DNA of 64,000 bases from Aureobasidium sp. EXF-3400 (GCA_024195585.1 SWBL01000026.1:62001-126000), one strand, 5' to 3'; positions 1-10,856 are shown, counted from the first letter of the stretch. The notes: generated by a model not told the origin, from the letters alone. Numbers and translations are program-made.

Positions 1-713
1 TACGAACGCATATCCGCTGTGGGACTCCTTGAAAGCAGGTTCACAACGCGAAGATCGGGTGTGGTAGTAGCATCTTGCGTGGAAGCGACGAAAGACGGGT
101 CCGGAGGAGCCAGCGAAACAGCACGAGCTTCGACAAGATTGGGCAGCTCCATGACAACAGTGCGGAATTGAATGTGAGGAGCGAGATGCGCATCCAGCTG
201 AGAAGGCGAAGACCAGCCACCATGTGAAATGCGGCCCCAAGGAGGATGTTGTGGGTCGATGTGAATTATGTTGCCGACGGTTGTGGGTTCGCCGTCGTCG
301 AACTCGTGGTGCTGCTTCTTATTGCGCTCCAGTTCAGGCTGTAGATTCCGAGGCTTCGTCTCGAAGGCGATCCTGGCGCTTCTATTCGCAGCCTTGACGA
401 CCTCTTTGTGGACATTCTTGCTGACCTCGCCAGGTTGTACGGGGATCCACGACTTGCCGACGGCGGCGAGGACGGAACGGTTGGTGTAGAGTCGACTCGA
501 ATAGATGAAGAGGGTAAAGATGGCGACCAGAACGTAGACGCCGCCAACCTCAAAGACATATTGATAGGCGTTTGCGCGGAGGGCGGTATAGATGAGGGTT
601 GCCGGAGTGATGGCCAGCAAGATGAGGATAAGGAGGAAGAGGGTGGTATAAGTTGTGCTGTAGAAGATACGGAAGAAAGGAATGCGAAAGGGGAGTCGCG
701 GGCGCTTGACCAT
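1..713 (-). CDS. DLT1: Dlt1-like membrane protein (partial, cut by left edge)
   Basis: Uninterrupted reading frame from an ATG at 713 running off the left edge, at least 237 codons. The N-terminus is basic (MVKRPRLPFRIPFF), followed by two hydrophobic segments at about residues 22-44 and 53-72. Next comes a conserved block with IYSSRLYTNRSVLA and a soluble C-terminal part containing WGRISHGGWSSPSQ. This order (two N-terminal TM helices, then the SRLYTNRSVL block) matches the fungal 'defect at low temperature protein 1' family as I remember it. The molecular role is poorly defined; in yeast, loss gives cold sensitivity. The C-terminus is outside the window. It is divergent from the PP2A activator gene, with 412 bp between the starts. 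Confidence 0.8.
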   Translation of the reverse strand, partial: MVKRPRLPFRIPFFRIFYSTTYTTLFLLILILLAITPATLIYTALRANAYQYVFEVGGVYVLVAIFTLFIYSSRLYTNRSVLAAVGKSWIPVQPGEVSKNVHKEVVKAANRSARIAFETKPRNLQPELERNKKQHHEFDDGEPTTVGNIIHIDPQHPPWGRISHGGWSSPSQLDAHLAPHIQFRTVVMELPNLVEARAVSLAPPDPSFVASTQDATTTPDLRVVNLLSRSPTADMRS

Positions 714-1125
714 CGGGGGCAGGACATGCCCGAGGGCTGGTTGAGACTATCGCATGCAGTCGTGCTTGTTATGCGAATTGTATGAATGTTTTGCGAAATA
801 ATCAAAGATCGGGCCTGACGACGTCACACTAGGAGTCCTTGACGGGCGAGGCGGAAATGTCGCTGGTCGTCGCTGGTCGCCGCTGGGGGAAAGTCGCTGA
901 GGTCCAGTCAAGATTTCAAAGGACTGCGCGCTTTGGACGCGAACAGGAAGGCGCGAGTTAATCGTCGAGTCGTAGTAATTAAGAAGCAAAAGGGTAGAAT
1001 GATCAACACCTCCGCAAGAAGGAACCGCGCGTTTCCATGTGGCCTCGTTGCCAAGGCCGACCTCGTACAATTCAAGGAACCATTAATGTCATTTTCTGAT
1101 CTCACAAAGCACTATACATCTCACA
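714..1125. promoter_or_regulatory. Divergent intergenic region, DLT1 / RRD1
   Basis: 412 bp between two head-to-head start codons, so it must hold both promoters. No clear TATA box was seen. A short direct repeat, gtcgctggtcgtcgctggtcgccgctgg-like, lies near 857-890. Confidence 0.5.
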
Positions 1126-2427
1126 ATGCCGTCTGCCGAACCGACCCCTGATACTCAGATCCCTAGTCCGCCGCCAGATCTTTCCGACAAGCTCCCTAAA
1201 CTCATCCCTCGACGCAAGCAAGACAAGTCGACTGAACCTCCGTTAAATCCACCACCACCGACTCCCGCTCTCCCTACTCCGCCGAATAAGGAAAACGTCC
1301 ATTTTCAACACCCTACACGCCGCATTCTCTCCAAGAAAGACCATGATCTGTTCCTAAAATCCCCCACATATGACCTAGTCACAGCCTTTGTATTCGGCCT
1401 CTCCGACTCAGTCCGTCAAACAACAGTCACCTCTATCCAAAAGGTCGAAAGGGATCCGATTGTCAGCACAATCGTAGATCTTCTAGAAGAGGCGGAAAAA
1501 ACAGTAAAAGAGTGCCCTGCTGAGGACGCTGGTGGCTCTCGCTTTGGCAACAAGGCCTTTGTCACATACCTCGACAAGATCGAGACACTGCTCAAGCCAT
1601 GGCACGATAAACTCGGTGTGACAGATGCCGCTGCCCAAGATGAAGTCGCAACATACATCTTCCATTCCTTTGGTAATAAGACCAGAATCGATTACGGCTC
1701 CGGCCACGAACTCAACTTCCTCATCTGGCTACTCTGCCTAAACCGTCTGGACCTTCTCCCTCAATCCACCTTCCCACAAGTCGCCCTCACAGTCTTCCCT
1801 CGCTATCTTCGCGTCATGCGTGTCGTCCAATCAACATACTATCTCGAACCCGCTGGCTCACACGGTGTCTGGGGCCTCGACGACTACCAATTCGCTCCCT
1901 TCCTCTTCGGTAGCGCTCAACTCATCCACCACCCTCACATCCGCCCCATGTCTATCCACAAACCTCTCATCCTCGAAGAATGCTCCAAGGATTATCTATA
2001 TCTCGAACAAGTCGCCTACGTCAATAGCGTCAAGAATGTTGATGGCTTGCGCTGGCATTCGCCCATGCTCGACGACATCAGCAGCGCAAAGAACTGGGAA
2101 AAAGTCGAAGCTGGCATGAAGAAGATGTTTGTCGCCGAAGTTTTGGGCAAGTTGCCTGTCATGCAGCACTTTTTGTTCGGCGGTCTTGTGCCAGCGGTCG
2201 ATGGAATGAGCACAGAAGATGGGACAGATGTTGCTGGTGAAATGGAAGAGACGGAAGGTGGACAAGGTCAAGTCGCTCCTGAAGGCGGTATGAAACACGT
2301 TCACGACCACAGCGGCAAAACTTGGGATGATTGCTGTGGTATCAAGGTCCCTTCTGCGATTGGTGCAATGCAAGAGATGAAGAAACGGCAAGGTGGTGAA
2401 TCTTTGAGAAGATTACCTTTCGATTAG
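1126..2427 (+). CDS. RRD1: Serine/threonine protein phosphatase 2A activator (PTPA), Rrd1 type
   Basis: Single exon, 433 aa, ATG at 1126. After a Pro-rich tail (residues 1-60), the PTPA fold is recognisable across about 65-365. Family motifs include IDYGSGHELNF, FPRYLRVMRVVQSTYYLEPAGS, GVWGLDDYQFAPFLFGSAQL and the Gly-rich FLFGGLVPAV. PTPA is a peptidyl-prolyl isomerase-like factor that binds the PP2A catalytic subunit and helps switch it to the active, metal-loaded form. The C-terminal tail DDCCGIKVPSAIGAMQEM followed by GGESLRRLPFD favours the Rrd1 paralogue over Rrd2, but that is from memory of the family. It converges tail-to-tail with the tubulin cofactor gene, leaving only 33 bp between stop codons. 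Confidence 0.93.
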   Translation: MPSAEPTPDTQIPSPPPDLSDKLPKLIPRRKQDKSTEPPLNPPPPTPALPTPPNKENVHFQHPTRRILSKKDHDLFLKSPTYDLVTAFVFGLSDSVRQTTVTSIQKVERDPIVSTIVDLLEEAEKTVKECPAEDAGGSRFGNKAFVTYLDKIETLLKPWHDKLGVTDAAAQDEVATYIFHSFGNKTRIDYGSGHELNFLIWLLCLNRLDLLPQSTFPQVALTVFPRYLRVMRVVQSTYYLEPAGSHGVWGLDDYQFAPFLFGSAQLIHHPHIRPMSIHKPLILEECSKDYLYLEQVAYVNSVKNVDGLRWHSPMLDDISSAKNWEKVEAGMKKMFVAEVLGKLPVMQHFLFGGLVPAVDGMSTEDGTDVAGEMEETEGGQGQVAPEGGMKHVHDHSGKTWDDCCGIKVPSAIGAMQEMKKRQGGESLRRLPFD

Positions 2428-2460
2428 AACTATTCCGAAATTCGTTAAATGATACCCTTT

Positions 2461-4353
2461 TTACTTCTGATCTTTAAGCTCAACCCTAATCCTTGCCTTT
2501 CCACCATCAACGAAAGTTCCTAATGGTCTTGTACCAGCAACAAGCTCTTCCTCTCTTTCCTTCCACTCTTCACCCACTTCTTCCGCATCCTCTTCGTCAG
2601 AATCCCATTCCTCTACTCCATTCCAAGTAGCCATATCCACGCGATCCTTCTCTCCAGTCTCTAAAATCAAGCGAAGTCGAAGAGGCTCAACTCCTAAACG
2701 TCTGCCAATAATACCATGGACTTTGTAGATGCTACACGCTTTTGGTATCTCTATGATAGCCGGGTTTTGCTCGTTTGGTAGATTGGCATTGCCGGCTGCA
2801 GATGGCGAGTACACCGAACATGCCAGCAATCTTGCAGCGAGGGAATTGGGATCGATGGTGCTTTCCGCCAGACGCTCGACTTTAGGCTCGCCGTACTCTT
2901 CGCACAACTGTTTCCATCTGGGATGAGAGGCTAGTATACTCTTTTCCTTTTCTTTGGGTGACAATGATAGCTCTCTGCCAATTTGAGAGAGGTAGTATGT
3001 TTCCGAGTTCAATCGCTCTTTATCGGTGATCTTTGAGTAGTTGAGAGTTTCGAGTTGGGGTAGGCGGGCGATGGTGAGCATGTAGCCGTCGGCTGAAGTC
3101 AAGGGTTTGTTATCTGCTGAGCGAAGAGAGGCGAACAGAGGATTGTGAGATATACGGAGATGCTTGAGTCCTGGCAGAGTTGTCGAGAGCTCGTTGATGA
3201 TTTCCCAAGATGTTATGTTGTTGTAAGCGAGATCAATATCGATAATCGTTTCTGGTAGCTTGAAGGTGGGTCTGTGTTGTGGATCCTTGAAAGTGCGGGA
3301 GATTTGGTTGTTCTTGAGATTCAGAGTACGTAGTTGTGGGCAGCATGCGCTGAGGTGCTGTACGTCTTCGAGGCTTGAGAGATTGTTGTCTTCCAATGTG
3401 ATTGAAGTCAAGGTTTTTGGTAAGCTACAGTCGTCCAATGAGCCCAACTGGTTACTCGATGCCGAAAGCTCCTTGACATTCAACAGTGAGCCTAGAAGAG
3501 TTTCGAGCTAGAAGATGGTCAGTATGATCTGTGTTTAGCGTAACAATGCAACTAACCTCTTTGCCTGTGCATAGCATATGATCAAGACTTGCAGAAGTGA
3601 TCTGAGCAAGGCCAGAGTTCTTCTCAGTGGACGAGTTTCCTCGCCCAAGGACGTCTCTCAGTCGATTTGTACTGTCAGAAATTAGCGACTTCCAGTAATG
3701 GCATCTCGCTTTCTTACTCTAGCCTCAAGAACTTCAGCTTTGGTAGCCGGTTACATATATCAGAGACTTCAGATAAAGTTTCGAACAGATTTCTCCCCAG
3801 ATCGAGATCTGTGATATTTGGGCATGTCTCCAATATCTTGTCTAGGTTGTCTTCTGCGGTTGTATTCTCGTCATCATAGGCTTTGACGAGCAGGTCATCT
3901 AACACTACGACGCGAAGATTTTGTAATTGGGCTTGCTGGCGAGCGATCTTCTCGAAGCCAACTTCTTCGGCTTCTTTACCGCTGAATCTGATAACATTCT
4001 GATTCGATGCATTCTCTCCTGCTTCGGGCGCTGCATATTTTGTCCTTAATGCTTCGAGGAAAGTCCTGGGTCGGTCCCAGGCTGCCGAAGGGCGAAGAAA
4101 TGAACCAGCCATGGGATGTGAGCTCCTACCTTGAACCGGGATCAGATCCAATCTGAATGTACGAGCAATGTCAAAAGAACCTACATTTGAAGTATTCAAC
4201 ACCGTCATGAGTTCCAGAATGCTTTCCTCGAGTGGGATCATCCCATTCCACGCCTAGCCATTGGCCTTGTTTGCCCTTGACTTCGCCGACATAGCGAACT
4301 GTGCAGCGCTCGCCTTTTGTAGAAAGGCGTTTGCCAGGATAGAAAGACGACAT
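2461..4353 (-). CDS. PAC2: Tubulin-folding cofactor E (TBCE/Pac2/Alp21)
   Basis: Four exons: 4185-4353, 3718-4129, 3557-3671, 2461-3507; introns of 55, 46 and 49 bp; 580 aa. The N-terminus is a CAP-Gly domain (residues about 5-57) with GQWLGVEWDDPTRGKHSG. The middle is a leucine-rich repeat region (for example LDLGRNLFETLSEV, LRTLNLKNNQISRTF, IDIDLAYNNITSWE). The end is a ubiquitin-like domain with CSIYKVHGIIGRRLGVEPLR. This order is diagnostic of cofactor E, which works with cofactors B and D to fold and dismantle alpha/beta-tubulin dimers in the cytosol. Start chosen at MSSFYPGKRL because the CAP-Gly domain begins directly after it. Exon joins restore FKC-RSSHP, LRL-DTNRL and GKE-LETLL. Confidence 0.93.
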
Positions 4354-4815
4354 GGAAGAATGTTTGGGAGACTCGTCAAAGTATAGGTTGGAGAAGGGTC
4401 CATCTCGCAATGGTCTGTGCTCGGGCCGAGAGATGGACTTTCGAGAGCGAGGAGGAGGATTGACTGCACTCCTTCGACACCAATTCAACCTGTCACAAAC
4501 CTGGTTCTTCTACCGCAAAGTGCTCATTCCCCACTACATCACAAGGCTTGCCAGATTCTCAGGTCCCATCTCACGGTAAAGCCACCAGAAAATCCTGGGA
4601 ACCCCATCCGTCTTCACAGCACTTTACGCGTTCCTCCGCGAAACTTTCGCGCTTTCTATCTCCTTGTACCGACGACAAACGGCACCCAAAGATCGAGGAG
4701 CAACTTTACAAAAAAGTGCTTCCTTCTTTTCCTATCGCTTAGATCAACAGAAATCAACTCACGCTACTATCACACCTCTGGCAGCTTCATAACAACACAA
4801 CTCAAGACCGCAACC
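4354..4815. promoter_or_regulatory. Divergent intergenic region, TBCE / DPB4
   Basis: 462 bp between head-to-head starts. The DPB4-side leader has CT-rich and CA-rich stretches. Upstream ORFs here lack protein-like character. Confidence 0.5.
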
Positions 4816-5848
4816 ATGCCCGGCAGAAAATCAAACCTTTCGACCGTCACAAATGGCGATGAGGAATCGCCCGCACCCACAGGCCGCCAAGTGCGCGAGG
4901 GATCGAGTGTAGAGGTATTATCATGAGGAGATTCGAAAAGTCCGAGGGAAATTGCTGATTGTTTCAATACAGGATCTATCTCTGCCACGAACTATGATTT
5001 CGAGGCTAGCAAAGGGTGTTCTACCACCTAACACATCAATCCACAAGGATGCTTTGTTGGCGCTCAGCAAAAGCTGTACTGTATTTGTGAATTTCCTCGC
5101 GTCCAAGTAAGTTTTATTTTCACGTCCTGCGTGTGATTTTTCATGAGTTTCATGCTACTCGATCCCCCATCTATCTTGTCAGCCTCTCTCTATTTTCATC
5201 ATATACTAACAAGCTCTTCTCAGCTCAAACGAATACGCCCAACTCGAAGGCAAAAAGACAATCCAACCTGCAGACGTAATAGCAGCACTCAAAGAAAACG
5301 AATTCGAGCACTTTATCCCTCGTCTCGAAGCAGAACTCAAGAGTAATATTCACTCCTTCTTTACCAAATCATACCATCTCTAACAAAATTCTACAGAATA
5401 CAACACGGTCCAATGCGACAAACGCAACTCATACCGCCGCAAGATCCGTGAGGAGAAAGCGTCAAAAACCGGTGATGACGGTAAACCCACAGACAGCGGA
5501 GCTGAGAACGGAGATGCAGATGCCTCGATGCTGGATGCCACTGAAATGTCTGCTGTAAATGGTCATTCCAGAAACGATGACGAGGAGCCACCGTCAAAGA
5601 AGATGAGACGGGAGGCTGGCGAGGAGGACGTGTCAGAGGAAGGTGATGATGAGGAGTTCCATGATGCATTGGAAGGCGAGGATGATGAGGTCGTGGATGA
5701 TAGTGGAGAGGAAGAAATTGATGGCGCTGCTGATGAGGAAGAAGACAGCGAAGGTGATGGTGTTGACGGAGTTGATGAAGAGGAAGAAAGGATTGGTGAT
5801 GGTATGAGGGATGAGGCATTGGACGATGCTAGTGAGGATAGTGATTAG
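4816..5848 (+). CDS. DPB4: DNA polymerase epsilon subunit Dpb4 (POLE3-like histone-fold protein)
   Basis: Four exons: 4816-4914, 4973-5106, 5224-5342, 5397-5848; introns of 58, 117 and 54 bp; 267 aa. Residues about 33-125 form a histone fold: EDLSLPRTMISRLAKGVLPP, then HKDALLALSKSCTVFVNFLA, KKTIQPADVIAALKENEF and CDKRNSYRRKIREEKA. This matches Dpb4/POLE3, which pairs with Dpb3/POLE4 in the Pol epsilon holoenzyme and, in other fungi and animals, in ISW2/CHRAC remodelling complexes. The second half is a long Asp/Glu-rich acidic tail, usual for the family, preceded by a basic patch KKMRRE. Expected in the nucleus at replication forks. Confidence 0.92.
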
Positions 5849-6266
5849 ACATTGCAGACGCCTGACGGCACGCCATGCTATGGTGAATGACTATCGACGA
5901 CAACGGAAGACATGCCAAAAGTCACTGCTCCGTGTAGATTGGCTTGCTCACGTTAATCCACATTTACGCTTTCCCGAACATCAATCCAAGCACAAATCTG
6001 CGAATTGTGACCGCGAATCCAAGCAACACGACACTGCCACGTAGTCGAGACGGACGGTGCAAAGAGCAGTGAGATCATGATGTTGATTTGAGTGCGGCTG
6101 ATGATAGTGCCGTACGCTGTGCTATGTGTGTCCCCATACCATGGCCCTTTTGCCATCCGGCCAATGCCTGTTTTCCCACCGGAAACCATATCGAGTTTCA
6201 ACGCCGTGCGCCATGCTTGTAAAATGATAAGACGTAATTTCGTCAATGCAGAAGAGTCGAGATGGA
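5849..6266. other. Convergent intergenic region
   Basis: 418 bp between two stop codons; 3' UTRs of the flanking genes. No gene-like ORF or repeat seen. Confidence 0.6.
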
Positions 6267-6886
6267 CTACTGCTGGCGTCCGTTGATCATGGCGAGTTCG
6301 CGATCGGCCATGGCGAATGGATCACCGTACTTGTCTGGGTTGTGTTAGCCTCGTCGTATGTCTAATACATGATCGATGTGAAGACGTACTGCCGATCTTG
6401 CGGTTCTTGTCGACAAGTGAGTCCCAGGCCCTGCCGAAGTCATCCTGAGCCTTTTTGTTCTTCCAAGCGTAGCCAGGCGCATCCTCTGGTTGGATGTACT
6501 GATAGCTAGTGGAAGCCCTGATTGAAGCATCGGTCGGGATGGCAGCAGTGAGTGAGACACCGCCTTGCGATTCTTGAGAGTGATCGATAGAGGAGATGGG
6601 ACGTTTTCCGTTCATATTAGCGCCGGAAGCTGAGGGAGCGACAGTGGGCATGTCGACAGGCAGAGGGACGCCCTGGGAGTTTGGAGGCGAGAGGTCGGAG
6701 ATGGCGATGGAGCGGATCTGAGCGTTGGGAGTGCTCGGCTTGGGAGAAGAATTGCCAGACTGCATGAGACTGTCGCCGTCGTTGTCGAAGGGAGAGTTGG
6801 CGCCTGGTGTTTGGGGGAAGTGGATTAGTCATGGATCTTGTCTCGTAGGCAGGCAGCCGCCGGCAAGAGCATCTGGTACCTGTCAT
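6267..6886 (-). CDS. Small conserved fungal protein of unknown function
   Basis: Three exons: 6880-6886 (only 7 nt: ATG ACA G), 6390-6803, 6267-6334; introns of 76 and 55 bp; 162 aa. The joins give MTGANSPFDNDGDSL and KNRKIGNKYGDPFAMADREL, continuous and protein-like on both sides. The first two-thirds is Ser/Pro-rich and probably disordered. The end (QPEDAPGYAWKNKKAQDDF to the C-terminus) is dense in aromatic and charged residues and looks like the conserved part. No enzyme or binding motif was recognised. A model starting at the ATG at 6765 would also be open, but would lose the conserved-looking NSPFDNDG start. Divergent from the SUZ gene. Confidence 0.7.
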
Positions 6887-7296
6887 ATTGGAGGCTGGGC
6901 GAGATAGTGGTTCAATTGGGTGTATCTGTGGATTGAGCAGGCTGGGTGAGCAGAATCACAATCTCAATGCTCGACATGCACATGCAGATGGAACAGAAGC
7001 AGCAAGGGTGGAACTGCCAAATACAGAGAGAGCTTGGACATGACGCATGGCGGGGTCTAACGGTTGGAGCGCGTCGGCCCGCACTCACCGACCATCCGAC
7101 CATCTGAATTAGCCCACCCTGTCCTTACTCACACTTGGTCACTTTCTCCTTCACCATACTCTTTTGCTGACAACTCTCACGCACGCTCCGTCCCGTCACT
7201 CTCCGGAAATCTGTCTCATCGAGTCCTGCTCACATCCATCATCATACTGTCACATCCAGCCGGACACTCACTACCCGCCCATCTCAAATCACCAGA
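6887..7296. promoter_or_regulatory. Divergent intergenic region
   Basis: 410 bp between head-to-head starts. The right half (7100-7290) is CT-rich, as in many fungal leaders. No TATA box seen. Confidence 0.5.
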
Positions 7297-8093
7297 ATGC
7301 CCGATGCATGGGACGACGACTGGGACAAGGTCGCTGATGTATGCCTTGGACCACTACTTATGTGCTATATCAACGACTAACCGAGTAAAAGACTTCAGCC
7401 AAGTCCGCAGCACCAGTCCAGTCCGTCGTCAAATTATCTCGCGCCGAACGCAAAGCCCAACACCAAGAACTGAACAAGCAACTATGGAATGCCGCCGAAC
7501 AACCCGAACGTTCCTACTTCCTCGAAACCAAGGGCGCCGCTCCTGTCAACTCCGACTTCAAACCCCAAGTCAAGCTTCTGTCCCGCCGACCCGTTCCACA
7601 GATCGCAAATCGCATGGCTGGCCTTAATTTGGAAGACGAAGACGACAGCGAAGAGGAGGAGAGAAAGAGACAGGAGGCCTCGCTCGCCGAAAGACAACGC
7701 AAGGCTGCTGAGGAGCGCAAAGAGAAAGAACGCAAATACGCCGAAGTGCGCGAACGTCTGTTTGGTTCTCCACAGCCATCAAGAGACACATCGGCCTCTC
7801 GCACATCGTCCACTAGAGGAGACAGAACTTCGCGCAGAGGTAATAGAGGTAGAGGAGGCCGCAACGGTACCCCGAGAGACAGCCCATCCAACTCTCCTGC
7901 CGACCAGTCCCCTGCGCGCACCCTCTACCAGCCAAACCAACTTTTCGATCCCTCCTACGAACAGCGACCGCCAAGCATCGCTAGCCCAAGGCCTGCTGCT
8001 TCCAGAGACGAACAGCCTGTCCGTCAGCCTAGAGGTCCTGAAGGACGTGGTGGTTTTGGTTTCGCTTCTCGCGGCGCCAGGTCAGGTCCTTGA
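7297..8093 (+). CDS. SUZ-domain RNA-binding protein
   Basis: Two exons: 7297-7338 and 7392-8093; 53 bp intron; 247 aa. Begins MPDAWDDDWDKVADTSAKS. Residues about 100-152 contain a charged helix ending EASLAERQRK and YAEVRERLFGSP, the signature of the SUZ RNA-binding domain (compare SZRD1 and R3H-SUZ proteins). It is followed by an Arg/Gly-rich tract (RRGNRGRGGRNG) and a C-terminal GRGGFGFASRGARSGP. RGG elements and SUZ both point to RNA binding in the cytoplasm; the partner RNAs cannot be read from sequence. The conserved YQPNQLFDPSYEQR block may be the SUZ-C-like element. The first exon encodes just 14 residues. Confidence 0.8.
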
Positions 8094-8840
8094 AATCGCT
8101 CTTGCTAGTCCTCGCGACATGTCAAGAACGATCATCCCGAAGGCGTTGCTGCAGCTTTAGACCGAGCCAAGACGCGACTCTATCCAAAGACTGGAATTGT
8201 CGCGAGATTGACATCACTGTCATCAGTTTCGTCCCTATCACACATGACTCGCTTCAGACCAACAGTACCTTCTCCAAGGGGAATATCTGCTGGGGCTTCA
8301 TGACCGGCAAAACGAACGGAGGCTTTGCTTCGTACAGGACATGAGAGCTCATGTTCTAAAAGACAGCCACTTCTCAACGGCTGACTCAGTGAAGCAAATG
8401 TCACCATCGATGTCTCTTCGGCAAATCTTGGAGACTATGCCTGTGCGAGAACAACGATACCGGTATCGCTATTCACACCATGATGCGCCAGATTTGGAGG
8501 TAGCTTCAGTGTTTGTCTCAGGCAGTGGCTTGAGGCCGAATTCGCGAGAATTCAACCTGTCAACCCTGCAATGCAATCTGAATGCCACCTGGAGCGCCAG
8601 ACCAGTCTCAGCTAGGCGAGTGATGCTTGAGGCCAACCGAGGGACCTGTCCAGGCAAGGTCAATTCTTGCTTCCCCGCATCTTCCTTGTGTAACACTAAT
8701 TCGGTGTTGTATACATTGGAGCTTATATACACCAAGAAACTACCCGTGGAACTACTATTCGTTCGAGGCTTACATTGAGGCACGACGGATCATTTTTGGG
8801 CATTTCTTTACTGTCAAATCTGGTGTCTATTGGGGAAATC

Positions 8841-8870
8841 AAGCATATCTACCAAGCATATTTACCAAGC
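8841..8870. repeat. 13-bp tandem repeat, about 2.3 copies
   Basis: Unit aagcatatctacc at 8841-8853, then aagcatatttacc at 8854-8866, then aagc. The copies differ by a single C-to-T change. Confidence 0.85.
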
Positions 8871-9408
8871 TTTTTCCCCACCCCTGCAAATGAATTTCGT
8901 GGAGATGTTTCATGTTGGGACTTTGCACTTTCCTTCAACCCTCGCCCTATTCATCAACGAGCACCTGACACTATTTCTTCGATATTGCTATGCACCGTTG
9001 CGACGACACTTGCCTACTTCTGCAAGCCGGACATAATTTGGGTTTCACATCTTCTAGACTTGTTCCACCAATAAGAAACTCGAGATATAGCAGCTCTGGT
9101 CAGATGAGCAGTGTCTCGCCTAAGTTCAGCCATCAACTACTGTGATCTGCTGTAAATCCAAAGCATATTCAGAGCTGTTCTATATCGGCAAATACTGGAC
9201 CTCCCCTCATGATGAACAGCCGGGGACTGTTCATTTGGTGACGCGGCGAATAGGGCTTACGGTGCCTGGCATTTGTGGAAAAACTTACGTGCTTAGGACG
9301 CGTTTCATGTAGAAGCCGACGTCTAGACTGCCCTGGTATAAGCGATATCGCGTATATTCTGGACAACTGGACCCATGCTGGCTACTATAGTAGGTTGACA
9401 AGAACATA

Positions 9409-9417
9409 CATAAAAGG
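9409..9417 (+). promoter_or_regulatory. TATA-like element of the pectinesterase gene
   Basis: CATAAAAGG, about 60 bp upstream of the ATG at 9474. It is directly followed by the 11-bp inverted repeat GGACAATGTCC (9416-9426). Confidence 0.5.
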
Positions 9418-9473
9418 ACAATGTCCAGTACAGTCTTCAGAAAGCAGTTTCATTCTCCTTCGCTCCTTCAACA

Positions 9474-10520
9474 ATGCTCTCATACATTCTGGCCTTGTGC
9501 CTCAACCTCTGTCTAGCGCTGGCCGCTGTCAGAACCTCCCCTCCTACCGGTGCTCTCGTCGTCAGCAAGGCCCCTTCCAAAGGCCAATACACCAAAGTCC
9601 AAGATGCAGTCAACGCCCTCTCAACCTCCTCCACAACAGCCCAGTCCATCTTCATCGAAGCCGGCACCTACACTGAACAGGTTTACATTGCACCTCGCAA
9701 GGCTGCCCTCACCATCTATGGCTACTCAACAAACACCGACGACTACAACCAAAACGTTGTCACCATTACTCAGAAACTGTCGCTTAACCAGGTCGCCACC
9801 GATGACTTGACTGCCACACTGAGAGCATGGTCCACAAACTTCAAACTCTACAATGTCAACCTCGCAAACACTTATGGAAATGGTGGACAAGCTCTTGCTC
9901 TGAGTGCCTCTGCTGCTGTACGAACACCTGTCCATCCCCTTACTTCCACTTTACTAACGCCATTGCTGCAGAACCAAGGCTACTACGCCTGCAAATTCCT
10001 CGGTTTCCAAGACACCATTCTCGCTCAAACCGGCACTCAACTCTACGCAAAATCTTACATCGAGGGTGCTACGGACTTTATCTTTGGCCAGCACGGTCTT
10101 GCCTGGTTCACTCACTGCGATATCCGCGTGTTGTCCGCAAGTCTAGGTTTCATCGTTGCCTCAGGCCGTACTTCCACTGAAGCTGGGTACTATGTTTTGG
10201 ATCACTGCTCTATTGCTGCAAAGAGCGGTGCTAGTGTGGCAAAGGGTGCTTACTACCTGGGTAGACCTTGGGGTGATTATGCCAGGGTTGCTGTACAGAG
10301 CACTACCATCTCTAATGTTATCAACGCGGATGGTTGGCATATTTGGCAGACTGGAGATACGAGAACTGATCATGTTAGCTTTGGCGAGTATGGCAACACT
10401 GGAGATGGTGCCGCTGGTACTAGAAAGTATGGCACGAAGTTGAGCAAGGCTGTTGCTATCACTGATGTTTTGGGAAGTGGATATGCTAGTGCTGCATATG
10501 TTGACAAAGCATACCTTTAA
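9474..10520 (+). CDS. Pectin methylesterase (pectinesterase, carbohydrate esterase family 8)
   Basis: Two exons: 9474-9917 and 9972-10520; 330 aa. The 54-bp intron has a consensus-like branch site (actaac), no stop codon and length divisible by 3, so an unspliced reading also stays open. Residues 1-18 are a signal peptide. The five pectinesterase blocks are present: GTYTEQV (about 64-70), QALAL (139-143), QDT with Asp162 as proton donor, DFIFG with Asp183 as nucleophile, and LGRPW carrying the binding Arg. The enzyme removes methyl esters from homogalacturonan outside the cell, producing pectate and methanol and opening pectin to lyases. No partner polygalacturonase or lyase gene lies in the window. 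Confidence 0.95.
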   Translation: MLSYILALCLNLCLALAAVRTSPPTGALVVSKAPSKGQYTKVQDAVNALSTSSTTAQSIFIEAGTYTEQVYIAPRKAALTIYGYSTNTDDYNQNVVTITQKLSLNQVATDDLTATLRAWSTNFKLYNVNLANTYGNGGQALALSASAAVRTPVHPLTSTLLTPLLQNQGYYACKFLGFQDTILAQTGTQLYAKSYIEGATDFIFGQHGLAWFTHCDIRVLSASLGFIVASGRTSTEAGYYVLDHCSIAAKSGASVAKGAYYLGRPWGDYARVAVQSTTISNVINADGWHIWQTGDTRTDHVSFGEYGNTGDGAAGTRKYGTKLSKAVAITDVLGSGYASAAYVDKAYL

Positions 10521-10856
10521 GGAAAGGACAATGTGATGGAGCAAATTTAGTTTCTGATAAAGCAAGACGCAATGATACTGGATTCTTCTATCATGTATCT
10601 GAGAAGAGAGAAAGCAAGTCGCAAGGGATTTGGACTTTCTCAGCCTGTATGAGAGAGGGCAAGAAAACAAGCAAGAAAGAAACAAAGCCATGCACCCAAG
10701 TCTCCTTCCCGCATGCAAATGCATTTCACCGCCCAATGCTGTTGTTTTCGCTTTTTGTCGTTTCCGTTTCGTTTATGTCGTTCATTTCGTGACTCATGTT
10801 GGTCAAGATGTTGGTGTGGGCAAGTCGGTCTGCGTATCAAACTCGCTGGAAGACGT
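10521..10856. other. Convergent intergenic region
   Basis: 336 bp between two stop codons. Nothing recognised beyond presumed 3' UTRs. Confidence 0.6.

Larger units (their letters stand above)
8094..9473. other. 1.4 kb intergenic region upstream of pectinesterase
   Basis: No convincing gene. Contains a perfect 14-bp palindrome at 8455-8468, a 13-bp tandem repeat at 8841-8870, and the pectinesterase promoter at its right end. An ATG ORF at 8341-8778 (145 aa) has no recognisable domain. Confidence 0.5.

Noticed and set aside
266..805. 179-codon minus-strand frame overlapping DLT1
   Set aside because: Ser/Pro-rich out-of-frame shadow. The overlapping frame from 713 has TM helices and DLT1-like motifs.
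8341..8778. 145-codon ATG ORF on the plus strand
   Set aside because: No domain, no signal peptide, no splice support and intergenic-like composition. Left uncalled.
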